Assembly (NCBI GenBank): GCA_944548615.1
Contig: OX155955.1
Coordinates: forward strand, 8,595,631 to 8,659,630
Direction: 5' to 3'
Length of the DNA: 64,000 nucleotides
DNA from: Micropterix aruncella
Lineage: Eukaryota > Arthropoda > Insecta > Lepidoptera > Micropterigidae
Positions 45,530-57,595 of this stretch are shown here, piece after piece (the stretch's first letter is position 1; every line of letters begins with the position of its first letter). Made by a program: the position numbers and the translations under genes. Below the pieces are notes generated by a model. It was not told where the DNA came from. It saw only the letters and a program-made list of their open reading frames with translations, and ran no database searches.

Positions 45530-47658
45530 GGCTGTCAAACGTCGCGATCTTCGTTCACGGATATAAAAAAAGGTGATCACCCCGAAAAAAAATGTTAAAA
45601 TCGCATGTTAAGGAATCGTTGTAACCAGCTATGCCGTAACGCAAAACAATGTTATATTTTCGATTCCCTTCTAAATTGTACTTACAAAGAAATGTGGAAT
45701 ATACTGAACCAACTTAAATTGGTAAATATAAAGGACCCGTAGATCCCAATGTACATTTAGAACTTCTTAACAACCACTTCTCAAAGTCACCGGTTCTACT
45801 AGACAATATAGCAAAGTCCCGTGCATATAGCCAAATCCTATGTGTCAGTCGATCAGTGTAAATTTCACCTTGTTCCAGCTACTGTTGACACGGTTTTAGT
45901 AACAATAAACCGAATAACATCTAAGGCCGTAGGAATGGATGATCTTAGTGGAGATATGCTCAAACGTATCATCCAATGTATTCTTCCTGTCGTTACCCAC
46001 ATAAGAAACTCCTCAATGGAATTTGGATCGTACCCAGTTTCTTGGAAAAATGCCTACGTTGTACCCCTTCCTAAAATGTCAAATCCTGTTCGGCCAAATG
46101 ATTTCAGGCCAAAATCTATTCTCCTTGCTCTCTCAAAAGTTTTGGAGCATATAGTGTTCTCTTAGTTATCAGATTACCTTTCTAAATTCAATATATTTAA
46201 TCCATATCAGTCCGGTTTCCGTGCTGGCCATAGCACTGCCTCTGCCCTTATCAAAGTAACTGATGACGCACGTAAAGCGTTGGACCAGAGACAACTCACT
46301 GTTACGCCTCTCTTACTCACGGTCTCTTAGCGCCTTCAACTCTGTCGACTTCGACTTGCTTGTTGCACGGTTACAAACATTCAACCGTCGCAAACCGTTA
46401 TTAATTGGTTCAGCTCCTATCTCAGAGCCAGACAACAGCGTATGAAACTGGGCGATCGATCATCCGAATGGGTTAATTGAACAGCTGGAGTTCCACAAGG
46501 TATAGTTCTGTCCCCGCTTCTTTTCTCAATATTTATAAATACTATCTCCAACCAAGTTAGTGGACATATTTATCTGTACGCAGATGATGTTCAGATAAAT
46601 AATCATTTCTCTCCTGAAAACGTCAATGCTAGGATCGCTAACATTAACTACGATCTTCAGGCCATTTGTGAATGGTGTCCGCTTATGGGTCTACTAATAA
46701 ACCCTTTAAAATCCCAAGCTATACTCATTGGAGGTCGTAAATTGCCAGAGTAAACGTAGAGTCATTCCGCCTTTAAAACTGAACGATATCGCCATACCCT
46801 TATCGCAAAGAGTAAAAGATCTTCGTCTAATTGTCAATGAACATTTCTCCTGGCAACACACGTGAACGAGGTAAGTCACAAAATATTTGCTAGTTTTCTC
46901 CCTCTGCAAACGCTCAGAAGAGTTCTTCCTATGGACATAAAGAAATATCTTGCACAATCTCTCCTCTTACCTTTTGTTGACTATGTAGATGTGGCTTATC
47001 TCGATTTATCAGGGGAAATACTCAATAAACTTGAACGTTTTCAAAATGTATGCATACGATCTTCGTTATATTCGGTCTGCGTATGTATGATCCCGTGTCC
47101 GAATATAAGGCACAGTTAAAGTGGTTGCCAGTTCGACAAGGGAAAAACGTTCATATACTTGCTCTCCTCTGTCGTGTGTTCTCCCAATCAACACCATCCT
47201 ATCTCCACGAGCTTTTCGAACCACTAAGTTCACACGGTCTCGTACTTCGGTCAGCTTCTGACAGTTTACTAAAAATTCTTTGTCATAATGCTGACTTTTG
47301 TTCCTACTCTTTCTGTGTCCATACTGCAAAACTCTGAAACGATATCCCCCAAATATACGAAACTCGCCTACTTTGCTATCATTTAAGACCCACCTCAAAG
47401 AATACTACCTCTCTTAGAAGGGACCAGTACTTCGCTTTCTCTCCTCTTCCTCTCCCAATTTCCTCTCCTCGGGCATTCTTAGTTTTAAATACCTTTACTG
47501 GTCTGTATTTTAGACTAATGTAATAATCTTTATTTCCACAATGCGCTCATGTACCACTGTGATTAGGTTAGTTGTAAGACATTACCATGTGGCAATAAGC
47601 TCTTCTTTTTGTAATATTATTTAGTGCAAATAAAGAGTATATTATTATTATTATTAAT
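45530..47658 (+). mobile_element. LINE (CR1/Jockey-like) with intact 3' end and (ATT)n tail
   Basis: RT coding remnants (45760-47523) are followed by a 3' UTR and a terminal (ATT)n run (47639-47656). The last 90 bp (47566-47640) contain GGTTAGTTGTAAGACATTAC, GGCAATAAGC and AATAAAGAGT, closely similar to the 3' end of the SINE family at 5785, 8812 and 30125. The 5' boundary is uncertain; no endonuclease is recognised. Confidence 0.8.
45760..47523 (+). pseudogene. LINE reverse transcriptase pseudogene
   Basis: Segments in order: finger region KAVGMDDLSGDMLKRI and WKNAYVVPLPK-x-DFRPKSILLALSKVLEHIV (45900-46160). After a stop comes LSKFNIFNPYQSGFRAGHST (46170-46240). Motif A is badly damaged near 46330. 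WFSSYLRARQQRMKLGDRSSEW precedes motif B GVPQGIVLSPLLFSIFINTI (46489-46548), and motif C is YADDVQI at 46577-46597. Then come CEWCPLMGLLINPLKSQAIL and a C-terminal region ending near 47523. At least five stops or frame breaks make it inactive. The gene order matches the RT-to-C-terminus part of ORF2. Confidence 0.87.
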
Positions 47659-47659
47659 C

Positions 47660-48430
47660 TAATAAATATCCGTCCACCGCTTGACCTGAGTAAAAAGTCG
47701 CTCGTGAATCAGTCGTTTACGGGTTGTGTAATTAAACGTAGCTTAAAATGCGTTTATTTCCCAACGTGGTGGATACAACCAAAATAGGCGGTTAGCAGTT
47801 TAGTAAAACACCTGTTCAACAGCGTTGTACCATTGATTTTATAGACAATAAAATCAATGGTTGTACGGATATTTGTATTTCTAATGCCGTAATTTATTAC
47901 GTAAACAAGTCATAGTGAATGGTAAGAGTTTTACTTTTCTATTGCACATCAATGCATATCGTTGTGATTCCTATTATGTACCTTTATACCATTTGATAAA
48001 CGACAAACTGCAGCACTGTATCCAATATGTCTTGCAAACTTGCGAGGCTGCCAAACCGAGATGCGATAACTTGCTCCTGTGTAACATCCGCATTATCGAT
48101 ACAGAATCCATACTTCGTTGAATTGGAATAGTTGCGATAGCTGGGCATTTTGAATTATTTGTGGGTGCAACGTATGTCTCGCACGCGGCGATAATTCAAA
48201 AGCAAACGCCCGTTTGCTGGTGCAGTTTATTGTTTTATTGGTGTTATTGTCGAGCGTGGGGAATTCTTGCTGTCGAAGTCGGCAAGCTCGTTATTGATTG
48301 CGCAAGGCTCCGACTGGCCTATGGCACGATAGATAAATGTAAACAGTAACTCTAGTTCATATAAAGAACGAAAAATGCCTCAATGATTTTTACAGCATCT
48401 CGAGACACGTTCAGGATTTATGGATCGTCA
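47660..48430. other. Intergenic; short hairpin at 47827
   Basis: CCATTGATTTTAT and its complement (47830-47862 region) form a hairpin. No gene is supported; frames at 47915-48121 and 48161-48349 lack motifs. Confidence 0.45.
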
Positions 48431-48432
48431 AA

Positions 48433-48560
48433 CTAATAATAATAATTATAATTTATTCATTAAAAATATATTTAAGTTGTTAACATTGCAAAATCTGCCT
48501 AACTAGGCCGTAGCCCGTTATAAGATAGATTTAGTGTATGGCGTTGATTTTTTTATACAA
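48433..48560 (-). mobile_element. Retroposon 3' end with CCTAACTAGGCC module
   Basis: An AT-rich start with ATAATAATAAT and TTTATTCATT is followed by TGCCTAACTAGGCCGTAGCC at 48496. This matches the 3' UTR module of the 13605/19430 LINE family in position and orientation. Confidence 0.55.
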
Positions 48561-48949
48561 TCTCACCTATAGAATCAAAATCTAATAAAGGGAATTGGAA
48601 AACAGAAAATTAAACGTAATTATATTTCAAAATATCGAAATAGCATGACCATAGCATTAAAATTTAAATATGTTGGAAGATGACGTTTGTTGTACAAATA
48701 AATAAATAAATTACATAACATGAAATGTATGACAGTGTATGACAGTAATAATAAAAAGAAATTTGTTTTAAAATATAACATTATCTATTCCACCGTATTG
48801 CTCCCAAGTTGAATTAAGAGTTCTGGTATTTTACATTTAAATTGAATTGACCTTATCTTTTTGCATGTTTTACTTACCCGGCCCAAGGGAAAGTATTGTA
48901 AACGCACTAAAAAATCGAGATGAATTCGGAAATATCTATTTTGACTCCC

Positions 48950-49095
48950 CCATGAGACGATTAGGACAACTTCCAAGCTAAAGCCTGTCTGTGAGCCTGT
49001 GGTGTATATGTGTGTACGTGTGTCTGAGAGGATGTGTGTGTGGCGCATTAATCCACGATAGCGCCTAAACGCTTCGTCCGATTGAACTGAAATCT
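48950..49095 (-). repeat. CA-tailed dispersed repeat, copy 1 (3' end)
   Basis: The minus strand reads TCAATCGGACGAAGCGTTTA then GGCGCTATCGTGGA followed by CA-rich sequence. Equivalent ends occur at 53440-53511 and 63430-63520 on the plus strand. Confidence 0.7.
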
Positions 49096-49099
49096 CTTT

Positions 49100-52000
49100 T
49101 AAATCTCCCTTATAAAATCTCTTATAAGATCATTCTGCATGATCTTTTTTACAAACATGTTTAATATAGTAATAGAATTGTGGTCTTCCACTCCATTTTA
49201 GTCAGGATAGTAAAATTGTGATTCATACTCACAATTCTTCTTTTTTACATATCCTTCAACTTTCATGCAGCTAGACTAAATAACCAGCTTCCGTCAAACA
49301 CCAAAACCGCATCAATGGTTTCTACTTTTCAAGAGTCTCTGAATTCCCTAAATTCCTAGTTATCCTACTCCTCAACCCATACACTCTTATCCTTCGGTCC
49401 TTGCGAAGTTTCTCCAAATCCTAAGTATATTTTTAAAAAATGGCATTTTTGTTACTTGATTAATTCGTGTTATGTAATAAGTTTTTTTATTTATTTTATC
49501 TATTGGCACCTATATTCTATCACTTTCAAGAAGGTTGGCTGTAAGAGATTGTACTTTAGGCCATAATTCCTCCTGTTGTGTTTTTTTCTTAAAACGCGCA
49601 ATAAAAAAAATCCCCTCTATCTAACTATTTTTACTGTATTTGATTTGGCATGATATCTTTCTGTAGAAAAAATGTTTTATTATAAAATTTAGTTTCGCTA
49701 TAAAAAAAATACACAACATTACACTCGAAAAAGGTCTGTTAAATCTTCGGTGCGCTTGGACTTCGTTGCGTTTTCCATTAATTTCACATCAGACTGAGAC
49801 AGCGAAGTGTGACCGGGTTTAGCTAGCATAATATAACGGAGGAAAAGAGTCAAAAATATGAGTAAGAATTTATTATCCTTGTCTTTTTAAATTCTTGAAA
49901 ACATTTCCATCGTTTCTGGCGAATCCAAATTATTTTGAATATTCTAAGATTGATCCGTATCTCTAGAGCTATTTGTAAACTCCAATTTTCGCGCCCCTAA
50001 AACTCGCGCGAGTAATCACGTGGGCTAACCAGGTAGCCCATTTTTTATGTATCATATGAATATAAATGAAACAATAAGTATTCAATGAGAAACTATTTTT
50101 AAAATTGAACAGTTCAAAATTAACGTCAACATACTCGTCTATACATAGTAGCCTGCGCGTCCAATAGGTTTCAACCCTATTCAATTCGTCAATAGCTCGG
50201 GGCAATACCTAATATAAAGTAATGTAATAAAAAGTAACGTTAAATATATGCGTCACCCACAATATGAAGGCTAGGGTTGTTCGATCGTCGGATATTGAGA
50301 TAAAAAATATAATACTTCCACGAATTGATCGACCAAAAACAAATCGCGTAATATTCCAATAACAAAATCCCGATATTAAACTTGATAGCGTCGAAAGTCT
50401 CGAATTTCTTCTCTTTGTGAAGAACAAGATGGCATTCTATCGTAAATTGGAATTGCGAAGAGCGATATTTTATTCGCTTCGCTTTATATTATTGTACATA
50501 CATATACATGAGTATGATTGTGTTACCGTAGATTTACACGGAAAAAAATGTACAATACTCCAGAGAAGGTGTTTTGATGACATACTATTATTTTATTTAA
50601 AAAATGCGGAGAAAGATTTCTTTTGATATTATATATCTCCTACTAGGTAAGGGTAGATGTGCGCAATCTTTAGATTACCCCTGAAAAGAAATTAAAATTT
50701 TATATAAACTACTTGGTTTCATTCCTAGGGTATCATCGGTGCCCAAATACTCTGATACGCTTAAAACACTGTATAATTCCCATATAAGTAACCTACACCA
50801 ATCGAGTAAGGTCTCAGATGGCTTAAAATCATCATAAATAAAAACCATCCATTGTGGAATAGAGGATCTCATGATGAACCTTATATATGTTCATATTTTA
50901 GAGTGGTACAGTGAACTCGGTTTCCTTGATCCTGCAATGGACAGTAACCAGCAAAAATTCGAGAATCGCCGGAGCCATGTAGGCGAGCTACACCTTCGTT
51001 GTTCCAGGACACCTGGGACAAATTACATGACTCCTAGTCAACAGCAATGCAACCTTCGGTTGACCACTGTTAAGAAGCCTGAGCGAATACCCTTTCGTGT
51101 CTTCTACCTCCGAAATGCGCCCGTCACACGCGTACGTCACACGGTATTTATGCGTCTAATATATTTTAGTTTTTTATGTTCCTGATAACACGGAATCTAT
51201 ATTTTATTTAGGCAAGTATTATGCCTAGTTCTATCCTTTTTTATATTAATAGTATTTCTTCAGGCGGTTAAAGAAAAAATGCGAAGAATAACACGTTTTA
51301 TTCTATTTTACGGCTTAACGAGCGACGATAAATTTTATATAGGCAATATTTCAAGGGATCGAGTTCCGAAAAGTGATGAAAAATAATTGTCCCAATGTGG
51401 GTGAGGGAGCGTTTCCGTACGAATCACAGAAGGTGGCTGATCGCGGTCATAAATATTTAAGAGTCACCTTCTGAAGTATTGCGCAGCGGCGATAAATTGG
51501 ACGATATTTCTCTGAACAAATTGGATACAATTTCAGGTTGCGGCAGCCATGATTTTACCTCACCCGACTGAACACTCCATATTGTCTTTTGTCGTTTTTT
51601 GTACTCGCCTTAATAAGCCTTAGAGCCGCATTGAGAAATATCTCACAGATAAGGCGTTTTCCTGACTGGAGGAATATTACTTGAGCGAGGACTAAAATGC
51701 TTAATGTGTTTATGCTTTTCCTTGTATTGCGTAAATTATTTCTATACATTTTCTTATATTTTCCTCTTTTACATTTTTATTTGTATTTTCTTGCGTTTTC
51801 TTTTTATTTTTATCCTATATTTATTGCATATCCTAATATTTTCTAACGCTTCAATTACGATATAAAAATTGTAGTCCCAAAATTAATCTAGATCTGAATC
51901 TATTCTATGTTATGAGTTATACACATACACAAAATGTAATACGCAAATTATAAAATATGTTACAAACATTGAAGCATTTGATGTGCTATTATTAGAATAG

Positions 52001-52800
52001 ATGGACTTCAACCCTATGTCAAACATGATGTTTCGATTTCTATGAGTTTGTAGTGACTTATGATGATGAAACATGTAACATTTAAATTAACAAACATTTT
52101 CAATTCCAAGAGACGTTTGACGTAATTAAACAGGCAAAACTGTCGACTTGCTTGATGACAAATGATATTCAAAAGTTATGTCATTTCCAAACGAGTCTTT
52201 CATACGATGAAGTTTTATCATTGTATAGAAAACAGCGTCTTTTACGATCATCAGTTTTTATTCACATGAAATTTACCCCACCTGCAGCAATTATACTCAT
52301 ATAAAAGCACGTACGATTAGCACAATTAAAGACTGTCACTGTCAACGTTATCACTGGTAAACCGTCTCTCCTTAGGGATAATTAAATCCTCTTTGGGATA
52401 ATTAGATGGTTTAATATGAAACATTTGTGTTTATCTTACCGAATGTAATCGCCGAGGAATATCACAAAGTTGGAACTCTGATCACCGATAAACCCCGCAC
52501 AAGTTGCTTAAAAAAACCCGCACAAGGTGTTTTTTGTTTTGTTTCTAAAAAGTACCTTAAATATTTATTTCCAATTGTTTTGTTTTACAAACTCCCAAAA
52601 ACTAGCACCGTAATATCATTGTACAAAGATTCATTTAACAATCACCTAACAAGAAGCTAATCGGACAATTCCGCTTCCGCTAATCGGACAACTACGCTTT
52701 ATGTAATATTTATGCTACATCTATCATACAAATATGCCTCACCGTACTGGATATTGCATTTCAATGAAATGTTGACTAATGACTAGCCCATTGTGTTTTG
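49100..52800. other. Intergenic, no gene recognised
   Basis: About 3.7 kb. A SINE-like 3' piece with GGTTGGCTGTAAGAGATTGT lies at about 49531-49610. Frames at 50417-50626, 50871-51185 and 52427-52660 have no recognisable domains. The rest is AT-rich. Confidence 0.45.
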
Positions 52801-52839
52801 GATTTTTATTTTATTTTTTCTTTTATATCAAGCAATTCA

Positions 52840-53000
52840 CAAATAGTATTACAATTTTATACAGCAAATAAAATGGTATAAAACTATATTCCTTTATCCA
52901 CAACAAGAATTTAATCTCAAACATTATATAATGTTTAATCTTCGATGTCGCCTAAATAAGCAAACTTATGCTTGGGTGGATCTTCTATAAACATAGAGTT
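52840..53000 (-). repeat. Possible retroposon 3' UTR
   Basis: CAATTCACAAATAGTATTAC resembles the start of 16780-16830, and GTCGCCTAAATAAGCAAACT at about 52947 may be a much decayed form of the CCTAACTAGGCC module. Weak. Confidence 0.3.
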
Positions 53001-53070
53001 ACATTAATTATTGTCTGATACGTTTAAAAAAATCGGTTGTGTCACCCAAAGACTTTTCCGGCAAGTAGAT

Positions 53071-53476
53071 CACCCCCTCCCCCCCCCCCCCCCCCCCGCA
53101 CCAACCCAACCTCACCTTGCACGCTAACTCATAGTATATTTGTAGTATCTACTGTGGTATTTAAATGGTATTTTTCCAAAAATTATGTAGGAAGTATTTT
53201 CTAAAATATGGAATATGGAGTTTAAATATTATTTTCATCACTTGAATACGAAATATCCAAGAAAAATTTTACAACATGATTTCGGTCTGACAAGGCATCT
53301 GTCTACAAATTTCAAGTCTCCAAATGCAATATTTCGATATTCAAGTATGACTAGCGCGCCTGGTGGACCGATTTAAACCACTTTTTAACTCTTGCCATGT
53401 TTGTGATACGTGCATTCTATCGGATGAATTTTATTTAGGTCAATCGGAGGAAGCGTTTAGGCGCTATTGTGGAATA

Positions 53477-53512
<36 letters not shown>
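53071..53512 (+). repeat. CA-tailed dispersed repeat, copy 2
   Basis: It begins with a C run (19 C at 53079-53097) and continues with TGGTATTTTTCCAA, TATGACTAGCGCGCC, TCTTGCCATG and GAAGCGTTTAGGCGCTATTG. It ends in (CA)n at 53479-53510. The copy at 63030-63520 follows the same order. No coding capacity. Confidence 0.75.
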
Positions 53513-53515
<3 letters not shown>

Positions 53516-53519
53516 GTCT

Positions 53520-54185
53520 TCAGTTTGGAAATGGTCCTAATGATCTCATTACCTATTATAATAATTCTTATGTCTCACTCAATCTGTAGTTCCCTTTGAC
53601 GTTAAAAAAACGTAATATTATTATACTGAATAGGATAAAAATAAAACACCAACAAACTTCGTCGAGATGCGAGCAAAAAATAGCCAAAACTCAGTTATTA
53701 GCCCGAAGTGGAAAGTTTCCCGAGGGCCACCCAAGACGATAAGTTGAGCCTGTGCGAATTATTGAGCTATTTCGCGACGTTAATCCGCTGAGACCGTCTC
53801 GAGTGCCCCTCCAGACTGAACTAAGTAACGCCCTCCTAACTAAGTTAACGTGAACCATTGCTCTTCTTAAATTTCTATTAACGCTTCCCGTAAATCTTCA
53901 TTAGGCGGCAGACGGCGAAAGGGCAGAGGCTGCTTCGCCGCCCGCCGTGATCCCTCTGATACAATATATTCGAGTGAATAGCCGAATTAAGACTGAGACC
54001 CAGATAACGATATCAACCCCTATTAGGCAGATTTTGGAACCGGCGTTGATACTCGAACCCTTGTGGTTGAATATGATTAGCAACTTAAAAACTATGAAGG
54101 TCACAAGATGTGTATAGCAGACATAAAATAGTAACAGAATATAGAACAGAGCCCAATTTATTATATTTAGTTCAGTCATATTAGG
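53520..54185. other. Intergenic, nothing firm
   Basis: On the minus strand CAAGGGTTCGAGTATCAAC (about 54047-54065) is B-box-like and could mark an old tRNA-derived sequence, but no A-box or 3' part supports it. Confidence 0.3.
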
Positions 54186-54192
54186 GGTTTCA

Positions 54193-55062
54193 CCTCAGAA
54201 TGAGAGATAATAAGCTGAAAACTCATATACGTCTTCATTTTGGCGTGGGTTCATAACAGGGTGGCCACTCTCACATGTGAGAGTCGCCACCCTTCACTGG
54301 ACTCCAGTTGATTGTGACCGAAGGGTGGTTCTCATCATCGAGTTTTCTCCGTGAATGAAAGTCGTGGATGTCGAAATAGAAGTGTTTAATCAGAAGGTTG
54401 AAGTGAGTTGAGTTGAAGTCGCCAGTTCTTAACGCCTTGATTGTTAATTCGTCGTTGTGTAGTAGTGTGGGCGCGAGGTGAAGCAGTAGTAGTGTGTCCG
54501 AAGTGTGTAGTCGAGGAGCGAGGCTTGACGATCGGTATCGCGGATAATGCAGGTACTGCTTGATAATGAAGTGTAGTCGCGATATCTGTCCACTGAGGGG
54601 ACGATGTGTAGAGCGCGGTAACTATCCGCCAAAGGAATGATATCGATCGATTGAAATGTACCACGTTTTATACCGTGGCGGTGATGTAATAGCTGTGTGA
54701 CATGTGTCGCTTGCCTGGGCATAATTTGCCAAATTTAGTTGGAAATTAACTGCAGCTGACTCGTGTAGGTTTGAGCGAGTCTGCGGTTTCTATTCTGTGA
54801 AATTACTTTTTTGTTGTGGGTATGTGGAGCGACAGGCTCCTATAGCTTCAATGATGTAAAACATCGATTGTAAAAATTGTAGAGCATAAAATTTGCGATA
54901 ATATTCGTTCTAAAAATGTTTTTATGCGCTCAACCGCTTTTGAGATAGAGGGCGAAGAGCGCGCAGCGCTCAGCTATACATACTGTAATGTAAGGTCAAC
55001 TGTGTGACCAGCTTAGTTTTAGTTATTTAGAAAGTTTCCAGCTTATTATCTCTCATTCTGAG
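54193..55062. mobile_element. Inverted-repeat-bounded unit enclosing an LTR copy
   Basis: CCTCAGAATGAGAGATAATA... (31 bp, 54193-54223) is repeated inverted at 55032-55062 with one mismatch. The 870-bp unit contains the second LTR copy (54276-54842) plus a CpG-bearing segment (54940-54990). The LTR may have inserted into a MITE, or rearrangement may have captured it. Confidence 0.8.
54276..54842 (-). mobile_element. LTR copy 2 (family of 36011-36651)
   Basis: On the minus strand it parallels the 36.0-kb LTR from GGAGCCTGTCGCTCCACATA through a TATAAAACGTGGTAC box (plus strand near 54660) to CTCTCACA. Its 5' TG end is mutated (TATAGGAG). Only two minisatellite units are present. At its 3' end the last ~18 bp occur twice head to head (54258-54293), forming the palindrome ACTCTCACATGTGAGAGT. 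Confidence 0.8.
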
Positions 55063-55064
55063 GT

Positions 55065-55495
55065 TGATCCCTTGTTTTGATTAAGTGACTGCACAGCAGT
55101 TTACAGTTTTGAATTTTATAATCTTTCATTATTATATTTATTTAGTTTGTTTTTACTATTTTCATTACTAAATCTAATCATTTTGATAATCGAAGATGGA
55201 TTATAATGTTAAAACTTGTATTGGCTATTTCTATTGTCATTTTGATTTATATAATTTTGTATTTGCGATATTTCTAATTTGACTTTTTTATAACTGACTA
55301 TTCGTTGTATATTGTTACTATCTGTAATTTTTATATACCATAAGAGCTGGTCGATGTTGACAGTCTGTTGCGGCTATGCTGTTTTGGCAGCGTCTGTCAA
55401 ATCTGTTCTTAATTATTCATTTACTAATTCCAAATCACCGTGGCAAAATACACGATTGAGGAGCACGTTTAAACTTTATTATTAAAATGATTGTT
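55065..55495. other. Intergenic, nothing recognised
   Basis: AT-rich stretch between the TIR unit and the broken 3' side of the next LINE. Confidence 0.4.
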
Positions 55496-55546
55496 CGTTA
55501 GTGAATGGCTATCTCTCGCAGAAGTGGCGTGAATTGGCTACCAAAG

Positions 55547-56415
55547 TCAGGCGATTTGACCTTGATGGACTTTTTCTCGTTGGTTTTCCTGAATTCGCAG
55601 GTCTTTCCCAATGAACGGCAATCGACCAAAGTCCTCAAAGTCAAAATAACCCAGACCATCGCTCAAAAAGCCATTCAAAAAGGACTTAATCCAGCTGTGC
55701 AGCTTGCCTCGTATGCCGATATGTTCTAGCTTAGCGAGAAACCTTTCGAGCGGTACCTTATCAAATGCCTCTTCAAAGTCCAAGTATATCACATCAATCG
55801 GGATGTGGGTATCCATTGCAATGCTCCATGCCTTCACGCAGAAACGGAGATTAGTGGTAACGGATTTCCCAGGAATAAAGCCGTGTTGCTCTTCCGGTAC
55901 TAGTGGTGGTCTGTTGTGCACTTCCTAATAGAGTTAGCCACTATTCTTTCCATACATTTGCATAAAACAGAAGTTACACTTATGGGACGGTAGTTATCCG
56001 GGTCCAGTTTATCTCCTTTTTTAAAAATTGGCGTAATTGTAGCAGTTTTCCACCCCTGAGGTACAGAGCCATTATCAAGCGAATAGGTTATAATGTCCAA
56101 GAGGATGGGACTGATTTCCTTGGAACACTTTTTTAGAACAATGGTCGGTATGTTGTCGGGTTCACATGAGGAGGCATCGTCGAAAGAGTTTAGATACTTC
56201 TCAATATCATCGGCAATGAACTCCACGTACTTTAGTGTATCTTCGGTCCTTTCACCTTTGATTGGGGGTATTGGTCCAGAGGGCTCACGAACATAGGCTA
56301 GATGAAACTGCCTACCGAATGCATCAGCAATTTCTTTACTGGAAGTCAGCATTTTACCAATAATCGGATCCTTGACCATTTGGGGCACAGACACCTTGGA
56401 AGCCGTTTTTCTCAT
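55547..56415 (-). pseudogene. LINE ORF2 reverse transcriptase, N-terminal half
   Basis: The minus-strand frame from 56415 reads VPQGWKTATITPIFKKGDKLDPDNYRPISVTSVLCKCMERIV. After a frame break at about 55915 it continues EEQHGFIPGKSVTTNLRFCV and motif A VIYLDFEEAFDKV. It then reaches WIKSFLNGF and loses similarity, where GVPQGSVLGP and the YADD/FADD box should follow. The catalytic aspartates of motif C are therefore absent and the protein cannot polymerise. Confidence 0.88.
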
Positions 56416-56475
56416 ATATTTGTAAAATGATTTGGGGCCGCTCTTTAATACGTGTTTCTCGAACGATGCCCTCGA

Positions 56476-57595
56476 CTACCTCAGGGCTCTTGTCACGTCG
56501 TTACAGTGCTGTCGGTATTTTTGATAATAGGGATGGTTGCTTCCGGTGGCATGCCATTCTTTGCATCTTTTGTAAGCATCCCAAGCGTTATTCTTGATAT
56601 CGATCAAATTTTTGATATGTGCATTAACCCAAGGTTTACTAGTTGCCGGTCGTTTTCTCGTTTTGATGGTAGGTATATTGCTTTCGACTTCATCTTGGTA
56701 TGCTTTGGAGAATAAGTTCCACTTGTCGTCAATGTTGTTTGCAGTATATGTATCTTTAAATATGTCGCTATTTGTGAGAGTGTCTTTAATTTCAGAGTAG
56801 TCATGGTCTTTGTAATTTTTTCGAGGTTTCTGCGGAGTGTCATCAAGCTTGCTGTTGGTTTGCACCTGTATAGTCGCTAAAATTGATATATGATCACTGA
56901 TACCTATCGGCGGCAAATAGTCCATTTTTGACACAAGTTGCTTGTCATTGCAGAATATAAGATCTAGCCAGCCAGGCTCGTCATTGCCTCTGTAGCGTGT
57001 TGGTCCGTCTACCAGTTGGTAGAGACTGCTGTTCAGTATCATGGTTGTGAACTGGTTCTTTAGGCTAGATGTATTCTCTGTAGCTTCTCTTAATGGCCAG
57101 TTTATTTTTCGAAAATTAAAGTCGCCGAAGATGAGAACATCATGTTGTGAAGATATTTGCTCCATAGCAGTTATGATTTCGTTAGTTTGCTCTTTAATAT
57201 TTACGTGTGTAGACGTGTCTGGTCTGTATATGCATGCTAGCTCAAATTTTAGAACTTCTATTTGTATGCTAAGCCACAGCATGTCGGAGTGGATGGCTGG
57301 GAATTGGGCATTGGGTCGCACTTGCACATTGACAGATTGAATACTTCCCAAACAATAAATTGCCACCCCGCCACCTTTTGTTTTTATTCTGTCTTTTCTA
57401 TAGAGTGCGTATCCGGGTATTTTTACCGCTGCGTCCATTATATCGGTATGTCTAGCCATGTTTCAGTGATAAGAATGATTGTCGGATTAAACTTGGCTAC
57501 CTTTATGGTGAGTTCATCAAATTTAGAGCATAGCGTTGCCAGGTTTGTGTATAAGAATGTGAATTGAAGGATGCTACCGGTGGTTAGTTTTTTGG
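56476..57595 (-). pseudogene. LINE ORF2 N-terminus: AP-type endonuclease
   Basis: The frame upstream of 57460 gives NLATLCSKFDEL...IILITETWLD (catalytic Glu in TETWL). A frame break near 57440 follows, then a 327-codon open stretch with GGGVAIYC, ACIYRPDT (Tyr/Arg), VLIFGDFNF (Asp, Asn), WLDLIFCN and GISDHISI (terminal Asp-His). All endonuclease motifs are in order, so this domain is the best preserved in the window. The frame ends at 56476, and RT sequence continues in another frame from 56415. It encodes the nickase that opens the target DNA. Confidence 0.88.

Noticed and set aside
54047..54065. A tRNA-derived SINE at 54 kb
   Set aside because: Only a B-box-like GGGTTCGAGTATC is visible; no A-box or SINE body matches the family in the window.
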